Below are positions 52,071 through 60,298 of a stretch of 60,298 nt of DNA, one piece after another. How positions within the stretch are numbered: position 1 is the first letter of the stretch; each line of letters opens with the position of its first letter. A model generated the notes under the pieces. That model was not told the DNA's origin. It saw only the letters and a program-made list of their open reading frames with translations, and ran no database searches. The translations under genes and the position numbers were made by a program. Source of the DNA: Verrucomicrobiota bacterium (GTDB lineage: Bacteria; Verrucomicrobiota; Verrucomicrobiia; Limisphaerales; J093); contig JAKQDD010000044.1 in NCBI GenBank assembly GCA_029556615.1, forward strand, positions 1 through 60,298, read 5' to 3'.

Positions 52071-53924
52071 CTTCGCCAACACTCCCGTCACGATCAAGAA
52101 CGCGATGAATATCCCCATCAGGCTCTCGCCGGCGATCAGTCCGGAAGCCACGGGAACCACGGTGCGCTCGGCCAAGACGGCGTAACGCCGCCGGAGCCCT
52201 TCAGCCAACGCCGCCCCGAGAAACATCGCAATGCAGTTGCTCCCCGGAATGACCATCGCAATCCCCAAACCCGACGCCGACGGCAGCCACGGACGAAGGC
52301 GCCTCGGCGCAAACCGTTCGAGCACGGCGAGTGCCACGCCCAGCGCCAACCCCACGCCAATCGCCGTCCGGGCCGTCGGTTCGAGGGCGGACACCCCATC
52401 CGCAAACGCTTCCGACACCCCCGCCCACACCACACACGAAGGAGCCGGCCATGTCTCGCTGCCCAATTGGCTGGGATCAGGAAGGATCAACCGAAACGCC
52501 GGAACCACGACCAGCGCCCCGGCAATCACCCCGAAGAGTTGGGCGTAAAACTGATGCCTCGGCTTCGCCCCCAACAGCCACCCGGTCTTGAGCGTGGTCA
52601 ACAGGTCCGCAGCGTGCAGGCCGATGCCCCCGGTCACGTTGGCGGACATGATGTTTCCGCCCAGGTTCCCCGGTGTGATCACCCCGTACAACAGTTGCGT
52701 CACCGGCCCCAGCGCCTTCGTCGGCGTAACGTCTGTCTCCCCCGTCACCCGCGCCGCCACAAAGCCCATCAAGACCGCCAGCGGCACCGCCAACAACCCG
52801 GCCCAAACCGGTATCTGGAACAGGCGCACCATGAGGTAAACCACCACCGGCGTCAAAGCCAGGAACCCGGCCGGGAACCACCAGTCCGCGCATTCCACTG
52901 CCCCAATCCCGCTCTCCTCGCGCCGCCCCCGGCGAAACAGCCGCGTCAGACCGGAGAACGACCGGCCAATGCTCCGATAATCCAGGGCAAACGAACAGAG
53001 ACCCGACGCCACCAACAACGAAGCCCCGGGCCAGAGCGTCCACGCCACGATCGCCTTGTAGTTGACCGAGGTCACAATGCCCTCCGCCACCAGGCGCGGC
53101 GCCAACACCGCATAGGTCAACACCCCGCCCAGCAACAACGACCAGCCCGTGCGAAAACTCATCAGCGCCCCGCCCCCAATCAAGACCACCTCCGACTTGA
53201 ACGAGAGCGTCCACTCCGAAAGCGCCCTCCCCGCCAGCGTCACCGGCAAACCGAACGTCCCCGGAATCCAATGCCACGCGTCCCGCAACCACGCCACCAC
53301 CGCCCCAAACACCGCCGCCCCGGCCAGCCATCCCGCCTTGCTGCGGCCCGCTCCCGACGCCGCGGCGTGGATCGATCGCAGCGTCTCCGCCGTGGCAGTG
53401 CCCGTGGGAAACGCCAGGCCTTCCCGGTTGATGAGTTGCCGCTTGATCGGGATGGCCGCAAACACCCCCAGCGCCGCAATCGTCCCAAACCAGAACACCA
53501 TCGGCACCGCCTCCGGACGCACCGATGTCACCATCAGCAGCGCCCCAAACGCCGCCATGTTCCCCCCGCCGGTCATGTAGCCCGCACCCGACGCCACCGT
53601 CGTCAGGGCGTTGTTCTCGAGCGCGCCCAGCGGCCGCCGCACGCACCGGGCCGCGCGCAGCGCCTGGAACACCCCAAATGCCAAAATGCAGGCCGTCAGC
53701 GTCACCCCCATGCTCCAGCCGGTCTTGAAAAAGACATACAAATTCGACAGGCACATGGCGGCGCCAATCACCACCCCGCCCAATACCGCGCGGACCGTGA
53801 GGTTCGGAGCGTCCGGCTGGTACACATTCCGAAGCCACTCGACCTCGGCGTCCGACGTCGAGTCCTGCCCGCCATTCCCTCGAGGACTCGCCCCGACCCG
53901 ATTCGTGCCTTGCGGATCTGCCAT
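52068..53924 (-). CDS. OPT family oligopeptide transporter
   Basis: About 618 residues from ATG 53924 (MADPQGTNRVGAS); the frame extends 185 codons further into repeat-containing DNA that shows no protein features. About 14 to 16 membrane segments are visible. Motifs of the OPT superfamily: SNLYVFFKTGWSMGVT, NNALTTVASGAGYMTGGGNMAA, FPTGTATAETLRSI, SANVTGGIGLHAADLLTTLKTGW and VPVASGLIAGESLMG. Prokaryotic members import peptides or metal-chelate complexes with protons; the substrate is unpredictable here. Single gene, divergent from the metzincin gene across 352 bp. A dispersed repeat provides its stop codon. Confidence 0.92.
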   Translation of the reverse strand: MADPQGTNRVGASPRGNGGQDSTSDAEVEWLRNVYQPDAPNLTVRAVLGGVVIGAAMCLSNLYVFFKTGWSMGVTLTACILAFGVFQALRAARCVRRPLGALENNALTTVASGAGYMTGGGNMAAFGALLMVTSVRPEAVPMVFWFGTIAALGVFAAIPIKRQLINREGLAFPTGTATAETLRSIHAAASGAGRSKAGWLAGAAVFGAVVAWLRDAWHWIPGTFGLPVTLAGRALSEWTLSFKSEVVLIGGGALMSFRTGWSLLLGGVLTYAVLAPRLVAEGIVTSVNYKAIVAWTLWPGASLLVASGLCSFALDYRSIGRSFSGLTRLFRRGRREESGIGAVECADWWFPAGFLALTPVVVYLMVRLFQIPVWAGLLAVPLAVLMGFVAARVTGETDVTPTKALGPVTQLLYGVITPGNLGGNIMSANVTGGIGLHAADLLTTLKTGWLLGAKPRHQFYAQLFGVIAGALVVVPAFRLILPDPSQLGSETWPAPSCVVWAGVSEAFADGVSALEPTARTAIGVGLALGVALAVLERFAPRRLRPWLPSASGLGIAMVIPGSNCIAMFLGAALAEGLRRRYAVLAERTVVPVASGLIAGESLMGIFIAFLIVTGVLAK

Positions 53925-54276
53925 GCGCGCCGACAGTAGCCATCCGCTGCCCAAACCGCAACGCCCGGCAGCAGGCCCGGATCCTCGCCCGACGCCTGCG
54001 GCTTGACCGTGCGCCATCGGCTCCCGGTGGGTCTTGGCCTTGATCGGCGCGTGCGGCGTCGGCTCCGGGGCCCGCCCGCTCGCGGTCGGGCATCCAAATC
54101 CGCGAAAACCCCGGACTGTGGGTCTCAAGGCGTGCGGGCTTGGTTTGCGGCCAAACCGCACTGCGGACTTGACACCACGCACGGGCTCTGAAGTCTTAAC
54201 CCGTGATCCGGGGGGCCCGAGAGGCAGACCGCCAGTCGTGACCGAACCCGCCAATGACACCCAAACACCACTGCCC
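53925..54276. other. Divergent intergenic region of 352 bp
   Basis: Separates the OPT and metzincin genes and should carry both promoters, though I see no clear -35/-10 pair. It contains the type E repeat (54094-54145) and a small inverted repeat GGTTTGCGGCCAAACC at 54142-54157. No gene is credible. Confidence 0.5.
54094..54145 (+). repeat. Type E repeat, copy 1
   Basis: CAAATCCGCGAAAACCCC followed by GGACTG and CTCAAGGCGT. The same string occurs reversed at 60208-60247. It lies in the divergent region between the OPT and metzincin genes. Confidence 0.7.
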
Positions 54277-55401
54277 ATGAAGGCCACCATCACGCTTCCG
54301 AGAACCGCGCTTTGTGTGACAGCCGCCGCCACCCTGGCGGTCGCCGGCACCCAGGCCGCCGACCTCTTCTTTCTCCACAGCACCGAAGACCACGGGATGC
54401 TCACTCCCATCACACGCCCGCCGTCCGAGCTGGGGTCGTTCGCGATCAACATCAACCCGCTGTCGGGGCTCCAGGGCAATCCGGATGCGCTCGCGGCATT
54501 CTACCGCGCCGCCAATCAATGGGAGGCGTTCATCAGCGACCCCATCACCGTCACCATCGACGGAGACATGGCCAACCTGGGCAACCCCAACATCATCGGC
54601 TCGACCAGCCTGACAACCTATTGGACCGCCAACTATTCGGTGCTCCGAAACCAGATGATCACCGACGAGGCGGCCGAGGGCAGCGTCCATCCCATCGTCG
54701 CTTCATTGCCGGCCTCCCCTGTGTTCTATGCCCCCACAGGCTTCACCATCGGTGGATACTCCGCCAGCAGGGCCACCTTCAACGCCCTGGGATACACCGT
54801 CCCCTCAGAAAAGGACGCGACGATCACTTTCAATTCCACCTTCACTTTCGACTACGATAACAGCGACGGCGTCACACCCGGCACGATGGACTTCGAGACG
54901 GTCGCCGCCCACGAGATCGGTCACGCCTTGGGCTTCATTTCCGACGTCGACCGCGCGGATTACTTGGTGTCCCAGAAACAGACCGGCCCCCTCTATCCGA
55001 CCCCGCTCGACCTGTATCGCTTCCGCGACGACGCCGACGACAACCCGTCAACCGCGTCCGATTTCGCATCCTATCCCCGATCACTCCTCCCCGGCGACCC
55101 CGCCCACACCGACCAGATCTTCATCACCTCAAGCCCGGCGGAAATCGCGATGGCCACCGGCGCCTATACGGGGGACGGACGCCAGGCCAGCCATTGGAAG
55201 GACAACCTGGGCATCGGCATCATGGATCCCACCCTGAACTACGGCGAGGTCGTCGCCATCAGCACCGCTGACTTGCTCGCCTTGGATCTCATCGGCTGGA
55301 ATGCAGTCCCCGAACCGCGTGATTACGCCCTCGTCTTCGGCTGCGCCTCGCTCGGCATCGCCTGGATGACCCGGCGTCTCCGGAAACGGGCCATCCCTTG
55401 A
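54277..55401 (+). CDS. Exported metzincin-like metallopeptidase with PEP-CTERM anchor
   Basis: About 374 residues from ATG 54277: signal peptide (LCVTAAATLAVAGTQA), an extracellular domain and the zinc motif HEIGHALGFISD (His212, Glu213, His216, Asp223 as third ligand), with a Met-turn candidate GIMDP downstream. The C-terminus VPEPRDYALVFGCASLGIAWMTRRLRKR is a PEP-CTERM sorting signal: VPEP, hydrophobic stretch, basic tail. It matches the NF038122-type metalloprotease family as I know it. Expected to be processed by an exosortase and displayed on the surface. Its stop codon overlaps the KdsA start. Confidence 0.88.
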   Translation: MKATITLPRTALCVTAAATLAVAGTQAADLFFLHSTEDHGMLTPITRPPSELGSFAININPLSGLQGNPDALAAFYRAANQWEAFISDPITVTIDGDMANLGNPNIIGSTSLTTYWTANYSVLRNQMITDEAAEGSVHPIVASLPASPVFYAPTGFTIGGYSASRATFNALGYTVPSEKDATITFNSTFTFDYDNSDGVTPGTMDFETVAAHEIGHALGFISDVDRADYLVSQKQTGPLYPTPLDLYRFRDDADDNPSTASDFASYPRSLLPGDPAHTDQIFITSSPAEIAMATGAYTGDGRQASHWKDNLGIGIMDPTLNYGEVVAISTADLLALDLIGWNAVPEPRDYALVFGCASLGIAWMTRRLRKRAIP

Positions 55402-56198
55402 GCACACGCTCCCTCAAAACCCCGGCGTCGTTCTTCCTCGTCGCCGGCCCGTGCGTCGTCGAGTCCGCGTCCCTGCTCGACACGGTTGCCTCCCACCTCA
55501 AGGCCGTTTGCTCGGAGTTGGGCATCCCGCTGGTGTTTAAGGCATCCTACGACAAGGCCAACCGCACCCGGCTCGATAGCTTCCGGGGACCCGGCAAGTC
55601 AGCCGCTCTCGAACTGCTCGCCGAAGTCCGAGCCCGCCACGGCATCCCCGTCCTTACGGATGTCCACGAAGCCTCAGACTGCGAAGCCGCCGCGCGCGCG
55701 GTCGATTGGCTCCAGATCCCCGCTTTCCTGTGCCGCCAAACCGACCTCCTGCTCGCCGCGGGCCGCACCGGCCGGGGCGTCAACATCAAGAAGGGACAGT
55801 TCCTGGCCCCCGACGCCATGGAATCCGCCGTCGACAAGGTCCGGAGCACGGGCAATGACCGCATCTGGATCACCGAACGCGGCACCTCGTTCGGTTACCA
55901 CGATCTCATCGTGGACATGACCGGCATCCGCCGCATGCAGGCGTTCGGGGTCCCGGTGGTCGTCGACTGCACCCACAGCGTGCAAAAACCCAACCAACCC
56001 TCCGGGGTCACCGGCGGCGACCGCGAGTCGATCGGGGTCATCGCCCTCGCCGCCCTCGCCGCCGGCGCCGATGGCCTGTTCCTCGAAGTCCACCCCGACC
56101 CCGCCTCCGCCCTGAGTGACGCCGCCAGCCAACTCCCCCTCGAGCAACTCGAACCCCTCCTCCGCAAAAGCCTGCGTGTCTGGCAGGCTGTGCATTAG
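55398..56198 (+). CDS. kdsA: 3-deoxy-8-phosphooctulonate synthase (KdsA)
   Basis: 266 residues; condenses arabinose 5-phosphate and phosphoenolpyruvate to Kdo-8-phosphate for lipopolysaccharide. Motifs: VAGPCVVES, FKASYDKANRTRLDSFRGPG, IPAFLCRQTDLLLAAG, VNIKKGQFLAP, DCTHSVQKPN and EVHPDPA. Cys19 in GPCVVES marks the metal-dependent class; the E. coli-type enzyme has Asn there. The start is a TTG (55398) overlapping the upstream TGA (TTGA), so expression probably relies on translational coupling to the metallopeptidase gene. The TAG stop is followed by AGTCC and a type A repeat. Confidence 0.96.
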   Translation: MSTRSLKTPASFFLVAGPCVVESASLLDTVASHLKAVCSELGIPLVFKASYDKANRTRLDSFRGPGKSAALELLAEVRARHGIPVLTDVHEASDCEAAARAVDWLQIPAFLCRQTDLLLAAGRTGRGVNIKKGQFLAPDAMESAVDKVRSTGNDRIWITERGTSFGYHDLIVDMTGIRRMQAFGVPVVVDCTHSVQKPNQPSGVTGGDRESIGVIALAALAAGADGLFLEVHPDPASALSDAASQLPLEQLEPLLRKSLRVWQAVH

Positions 56199-56202
56199 AG
56201 TC

Positions 56203-56286
56203 CGCGAGGCGCGGGACGGAGGGTGGGAAGGAACCGCAGGGTCTTCATATACCTGCGGTTCGGTCCGGTCTGAGGCGCGCCTCGCC
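56203..56286 (-). repeat. Type A repeat after kdsA
   Basis: GCGAGGCGCG at the left and GAGGCGCGCCTCGCC at the right, with GCAGGGTCTTCAT inside, the reverse of the consensus CATGAAGACCCTG. TAGAGTCC at the kdsA stop (56196-56203) resembles the end of a type B element, as if the composite were fused here. Confidence 0.7.
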
Positions 56287-56361
56287 AGCTCTTCCGCGTT
56301 GCCCCCGTCATCCGCCGCGGTCAGCGCCCGCAGCGACAGAATCGGCCGGGCGCATGAAAAA

Positions 56362-56389
56362 CCGGCGCAGCCCGTGAGGACTGCGCCGG
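56362..56389 (-). terminator. Rho-independent terminator for the Gfo/Idh gene
   Basis: A perfect 9-bp stem, CCGGCGCAG with CTGCGCCGG and a 10-nt loop, is followed on the minus strand by TTTTT. It lies about 36 nt beyond the stop codon at 56425, the layout of an intrinsic terminator. Confidence 0.75.
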
Positions 56390-56424
56390 CAAACCAGCGC
56401 TTCCGGATCACCAACGTTCCCGGC

Positions 56425-57756
56425 TCACACCGCCGGAACCACCGGCGGCGTGCTGAACACGTCGTGAATGCTCGGCATCGGCGGCTTCAGGGTCCGGAAG
56501 GGACCAAACTGCATCTTCGCCGCGTCCGTGTAGAGCAGCTCCGGACCATACGCGAACTTCGAGTTCAGGATGGCATCCCAATCGACTGCCATGCCGCTGT
56601 AGGCGGCCTCCCGGCCCATGATCGCGGTGAGCGTGCTGTCCGTGACGTTCTTCGCCTCGTTCAGTTCCGTGCCGTTCTGGATGGCGCGGATGAGATCGAT
56701 GTGCTCCTGCACGTACGGATCGCCGCTGTCCAGCTTGAGGCTCGCACGCCAGCGGGGCTGGCCCTTGACGAAAATCTCGCCGCCCGGGTTCGACCAGCCC
56801 TTGGTGCCGTGCGCCGCCTCGCTCACCGAGGCCCACTTGCGCTTGATCTGGCCGCAGTAGCTGTACATCCGAACCCCGTTCTCGTACTCGTACTCGATGG
56901 CGAAGTTGTCCCAGATCTCGCCCGCCGAGGCGCCCAACTGCTGCCGCGCTCCCATCCCCCAGCAGCGGACCGGGTGCGCGTTCATGATCCAGTTGCAAAC
57001 GTCGAGGTTGTGCACATGCTGCTCGCAGATGTGATCGCCGCAGAGCCAGATGTAGTGGTACCAGTTGTGAATCTGCTTCTCGAGATCCGTGCTCCCCTGA
57101 AGCCCGCGGTGCCAGATCGGCCCCCCGTTCACCCAGTAGGCCCGCAGCGTCACCACATCCCCAATCGCGCCCTCCTGGATCTTCTTCACCGTCTCGACAT
57201 AGCCGGCCTGGTGCCGACGCTGCGTCCCGGCGGCAACCTTCAAGCCCTTCTTCTTCGCCTCTTCATAGGCCGCGTACATGATGCGGCATCCCGGCCCGTC
57301 AACCGCCACCGGCTTCTCCATGAACACGTGCTTGCCCGCCGCGATGCACGCCTTGAAATGCGCCGGCCGAAAACCGGGCGGCGCGGCCAGAATCGCGTAG
57401 TTCACCCCGGGTTGCTCGAGCGCCTTCATGTAGGCGTCAAAACCCGCAAAACACTTGTCGCCAGGCACGCTGAACGACTCGCTGCCCCGGCGCGCCTGCT
57501 GCGGGAATATGTCCGCCACTGCCACGATGCTGGCTTCAGCCCCAACCTGCTTGGCCGCCGCAAGGAAGTTCTGTCCCGCACCCCCGCCCCGTCCCCCAAT
57601 GCCCAGAATCACCGCCTTCAGCGGCTGCTTGGCCTGGGCCTGGATCGAAGGAAAACCCACCGCCGCCATGGCTCCCGCCGTGGCCAGGGTGGAACTCTTC
57701 AGAAAATCGCGACGGGAAACCGACGTCGCGCCGGACGGGGAGGATGTTGGATTCAT
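56425..57756 (-). CDS. Tat-exported Gfo/Idh/MocA family oxidoreductase (second)
   Basis: 443 residues with twin-arginine signal SRRDFLKSSTLATAGAMAA (14-32). Rossmann motif ILGIGGRGGGAG (50-61), EKP at 147-149 (MEKPVAVDG) and the C-terminal domain with WYHYIWLCGDHICEQHVHNLDV, a histidine- and aspartate-rich active-site region common in exported family members. NAD-dependent oxidation or isomerisation of a sugar or inositol outside the cytoplasm is expected. It follows the FGE-like gene by 91 bp on the same strand; promoter elements between them are not clear. This paralogue is only distantly similar to the protein at 37146-38630. Confidence 0.93.
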   Translation of the reverse strand: MNPTSSPSGATSVSRRDFLKSSTLATAGAMAAVGFPSIQAQAKQPLKAVILGIGGRGGGAGQNFLAAAKQVGAEASIVAVADIFPQQARRGSESFSVPGDKCFAGFDAYMKALEQPGVNYAILAAPPGFRPAHFKACIAAGKHVFMEKPVAVDGPGCRIMYAAYEEAKKKGLKVAAGTQRRHQAGYVETVKKIQEGAIGDVVTLRAYWVNGGPIWHRGLQGSTDLEKQIHNWYHYIWLCGDHICEQHVHNLDVCNWIMNAHPVRCWGMGARQQLGASAGEIWDNFAIEYEYENGVRMYSYCGQIKRKWASVSEAAHGTKGWSNPGGEIFVKGQPRWRASLKLDSGDPYVQEHIDLIRAIQNGTELNEAKNVTDSTLTAIMGREAAYSGMAVDWDAILNSKFAYGPELLYTDAAKMQFGPFRTLKPPMPSIHDVFSTPPVVPAV

Positions 57757-57847
57757 AGATGGTTCAATACCGTATTGATCGCTCGTTTGGACGGCTGATC
57801 ACGCCGCTTCATTCAGTGCGTTCTCTCGGCTGCACAGTCGAGCCCAG

Positions 57848-60004
57848 TTAATCCTTTTCGACACCGCTTGTCCAATACTTCTGCAGCTCCGCCGGCGGGG
57901 GAACCGCCAACGGCCGCACAACCCGGAAGCCCAGGAACGGAGCATCGGTGAGCCACCAGATGCTCTTCGGCAGCTGCGGATCCCGCATCTTCCAGGACCG
58001 GTCTGACCCCCGGCGCGCCGCGCTCCGCAGCTTGGCCGCGCTGTCGTCAAAGGATCCGCCCCGCGCCACCTGCGGATAGGGCTGGGCCGCCCTGTTCCAG
58101 GGGTTCTCGATCAGATCCTTGATCCGCGCATACGAATCCTCGTACTGGTCCAGACACCACTCCGCCACGTTGCCGTGCATGTCGTACAAACCCCAGGCGT
58201 TCGGCTTCTTGCGCCCCACCTTCTGGTACTTGAAGTCCGCGTTGTCCTCGAACCAGGCATGCTCGCCAAGCAACGCCGCGTCCCCGCCGAAGGAATAGGC
58301 GGTCGTCGTCCCGGCGCGACAGGCGTACTCCCACTCCGCCTCCGTGGGCAGCCGATAGTAGTGGCCCGTCTTCGCACTCAGCCAGTGGCAGTACTTGTTC
58401 GCCGCATGCTGCGTCATCGAAATGGCCGGATACCCCTCCTTCCCCATCCCGAAACTCATCTCCATGTACGGCTTCGAGGGCCTCGTCACCGCGTCCGAAA
58501 CCTGGTTCACGTAGTCCTCCGTCGGAATCTCAAGGCGCAACTTCTTCTCGTCGTCCGGATACATGAACAACTCGTACTCGTTCCACGTCACCTCGCAACG
58601 CCCAATCCAGAACGGAGCCACCTTCACCCGGCGCTGCGGACTCTCGTCCGCATTCCGCCCCGCCTCCGCCTCCGGACTGCCCATGAGAAACTCCCCGCCG
58701 GGAATCGGAAGCATCACGTAGTTCACCGTCGAGCCGGGAATCGTGTTGGTGTACGCCTTCATGTCGGCAGCCGCCTTGATCCCTTCCTTCGCCAGGGTCT
58801 CGACCAGCCGCTTCTGGATGTCCGGAACCGTCGCGTCGTCGTTGTCCGCCATCGACGCCAGCTTGCCGTGCGCTCCCGCCGCGTGGGCCGCCCCCGAAAA
58901 CTCCCAGGCCTCGAAGGCCATCGAGAACTTGGAATAATCGGGCCCGGAGAACACCAGGAAGCTCTTCTCGATCGCCACCGCGCCAAACAGCGCGTCCCCC
59001 GCCGCCGGCGCAAAGGCCTGCACCGGCTTCGGCGCAGCCGTCACGTCGATCTCGTAGACCTCCGCCGTCTCTCCCTTCCCAAACAGCACCAGCAGCTGGG
59101 ACCGATTCCCCGCAGGCACCGCCACCGCCACCTTGATCGGCTTCCCCAAATCAAAGGACTTGCGCGCCCCAAGCTTCAGCTTGCCGCCCGCCTCCTCGAG
59201 GGCCGCGACCTCGATGGCATTGCCGCCCCTCACATAAGCCGCCACTTCAGCCAGCGGACCGCCGCGGAAAAACCCCACCACGTAATCCGACTCCTTCGCA
59301 AAACCGCCGGCCTCGGCCAGAACCGCTTCCTTGCCCCCGCCGAAATCCGCAAGCCGGAACGTCTCCCCTTCATCCCCCGCCCACAGCCCTGCCACCACCG
59401 CCGGCCCGCCCTTCTTCACCACCACCCGCGCCGGACGGGACCAGAGCATCTTGATCTCGGGCTCGGCAAAGACCGTAATCTCCGATCCGTTGTTCCGCAG
59501 CAGGGTCAGCTTGTTCGGTTCGTTGTAGATGCTCCCGATGGCCAGATCGTCGAGCGGCGTGTTTCCCGCACCCCCCACATCCACTGCCAGCACCGCCGCC
59601 GGCCCCAGCGTCTCAAACGCGACCGCCTCCGGCTTTGACGGACTGCCCGTGTCCGCGGCGCCCACCACCACGACCTGGTTGGCGTCCGCTGCGGTGATCA
59701 CCAAGCCGTCCTTCTGCGGGTCGAAAAGGCGCCCCGTGGCAATGCCCGTCGCGTCCTTCACACCGCTCGCCCGGTAGTTCACCCACGTGATCCCCCCGTC
59801 CGCCCCCTGATACCCAAGCCGGTACTTCCCAGTCGCCTTGTCGTGGATCACCACGTCCACACGACCGTTCCCGTCGAAATCGCCAGTCCCGAAAAACTCG
59901 CGCTCGGTCTCGACCACACCCGCCATCGCCGACGCCGCCAGCACCGCCGCTGCCAGGCAACCGATCCTCATGCTCCACGTTCTGTTCATTGTCCTGTTCA
60001 TCAT
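57848..60004 (-). CDS. Secreted formylglycine-generating-enzyme-like protein with N-terminal FG-GAP/VCBS propeller
   Basis: 718 residues from ATG 60004; ATG 59989 or 59971 would start nearer the signal sequence MRIGCLAAAVLAASAMAG. The first 400 residues form a propeller-like region (FFGTGDFDGNGRVDVVIHDKATGKYRLGY with a calcium-loop pattern DFDGNGRVD). From about 430 on comes an FGE/SUMF1 domain: MLPIPGGEFLMGSPEAEAGR, PFWIGRCEVTWNEYELFM, YRLPTEAEWEYACRAGTTTAYSFG, NAWGLYDMHGNVAEWCLD and RVVRPL near the end. I cannot confirm the catalytic cysteine pair by eye, so it may be a binding relative rather than a sulfatase-activating enzyme. Confidence 0.9.
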   Translation of the reverse strand: MMNRTMNRTWSMRIGCLAAAVLAASAMAGVVETEREFFGTGDFDGNGRVDVVIHDKATGKYRLGYQGADGGITWVNYRASGVKDATGIATGRLFDPQKDGLVITAADANQVVVVGAADTGSPSKPEAVAFETLGPAAVLAVDVGGAGNTPLDDLAIGSIYNEPNKLTLLRNNGSEITVFAEPEIKMLWSRPARVVVKKGGPAVVAGLWAGDEGETFRLADFGGGKEAVLAEAGGFAKESDYVVGFFRGGPLAEVAAYVRGGNAIEVAALEEAGGKLKLGARKSFDLGKPIKVAVAVPAGNRSQLLVLFGKGETAEVYEIDVTAAPKPVQAFAPAAGDALFGAVAIEKSFLVFSGPDYSKFSMAFEAWEFSGAAHAAGAHGKLASMADNDDATVPDIQKRLVETLAKEGIKAAADMKAYTNTIPGSTVNYVMLPIPGGEFLMGSPEAEAGRNADESPQRRVKVAPFWIGRCEVTWNEYELFMYPDDEKKLRLEIPTEDYVNQVSDAVTRPSKPYMEMSFGMGKEGYPAISMTQHAANKYCHWLSAKTGHYYRLPTEAEWEYACRAGTTTAYSFGGDAALLGEHAWFEDNADFKYQKVGRKKPNAWGLYDMHGNVAEWCLDQYEDSYARIKDLIENPWNRAAQPYPQVARGGSFDDSAAKLRSAARRGSDRSWKMRDPQLPKSIWWLTDAPFLGFRVVRPLAVPPPAELQKYWTSGVEKD

Positions 60005-60199
60005 GTTCCAATTCGGTGGGCGCCACTGTTTACAGCCGCCTTTGATTTGTCAATCGCGCCGCCGCCACCCCCCGCTGCCCGTCCTCAGGACGATCCGCAG
60101 CCCGCCGGCATTCACCGCCGCGCCAAAGCCCGGATCCAGGGTGCCTCGACCGGCCCAAATCCGCGCGTAAGCGTCCCTTGCGGCTCAACTTCCTGGGCT

Positions 60200-60267
60200 T
60201 GACCAGACGCCTTGAGCCGCCCAGTCCGGGGTTTTCGCGGATTTGAAAGCCCGCCCCCGGGGCGGGC
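60200..60267 (-). repeat. Type E repeat, copy 2, and terminal hairpin
   Basis: 60208-60247 is the reverse complement of the 54094 element (CTTGAGCC, CAGTCCGGGGTTTTCGCGG). Directly beyond, GCCCGCCCC and GGGGCGGGC (60249-60267) form a GC-rich inverted repeat. No gene is visible from 60005 to the window end. Confidence 0.65.
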
Positions 60268-60298
60268 CCATTCCCTCCAAACCCTATACAGCCCGCCC

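Noticed and set aside
53925..54479. 185-codon extension of the OPT transporter
   Set aside because: It runs through repeat E and overlaps the divergent metzincin gene; no membrane segments or motif.
1..60298. tRNA, rRNA or known riboswitch genes
   Set aside because: I looked through the intergenic stretches for T-loop GTTCRA patterns and long conserved RNA cores and found none convincing; a covariance-model search would settle it.

Overview
This GC-rich window (roughly two-thirds G+C by eye) most likely comes from a member of the Verrucomicrobiota, probably the Limisphaerales/Pedosphaeraceae branch. That assignment is an inference from gene content: many large secreted proteins with lamin-tail, PA14, beta-helix and beta-propeller modules, Tat-exported Gfo/Idh/MocA dehydrogenases, a ThuA protein, a C-terminal PEP-CTERM-like anchor, and an E/L/M/D set of type II secretion or type IV pilus genes. 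No rRNA, tRNA, CRISPR array, phage module or intact transposase was recognised.

Layout. 1-390 is gene-free and holds palindromic repeats. 390-6220 (minus) carries a RecD2-type helicase and a large PA14 exoprotein with two near-identical modules. 6820-16290 (plus) carries CreD, a TPR-AAA+ ATPase, a beta-helix/metallopeptidase fusion, a pseudouridine synthase-methyltransferase fusion starting at a CTG, and a PP2C phosphatase. 16356-34232 is almost all minus strand: a lamin-tail/CotH exoprotein, an exported glutathione peroxidase, a sugar-binding lipoprotein, a choice-of-anchor Q beta-helix protein, GspD, a PilO/GspM-like protein, a PilM-N/GspL-like protein, GspE, a PQQ-type propeller and a ParA ATPase.

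34623-40186 (minus) is a tightly overlapping four-gene operon: a Tat-exported fucose-isomerase-like protein, a Tat-exported Gfo/Idh oxidoreductase, a ThuA-TIM-barrel fusion and a HEAT-repeat protein. I read it as an extracytoplasmic sugar-conversion pathway, and it is the best candidate here for an undescribed system. A propeller protein without a signal peptide (40214-42349, minus) diverges from a GT28-like glycosyltransferase (42444, plus). 43799-51892 (plus) has a secreted propeller, a GH123/DUF4091 protein, a radical-SAM protein and a GH36 alpha-galactosidase, consistent with polysaccharide use. 52068-60004 has an OPT transporter, a PEP-CTERM metzincin translationally coupled to KdsA, a second Tat-exported Gfo/Idh protein and a formylglycine-enzyme-like secreted protein.

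Between the genes lie several families of short palindromic repeats, one of them a composite of two hairpins (about 175 bp) present three times. Several copies sit exactly at gene ends and supply the stop codon. Start sites were moved inside the longest open frames where a ribosome site, signal peptide, overlapping stop codon or upstream hairpin argued for it; each case is stated.
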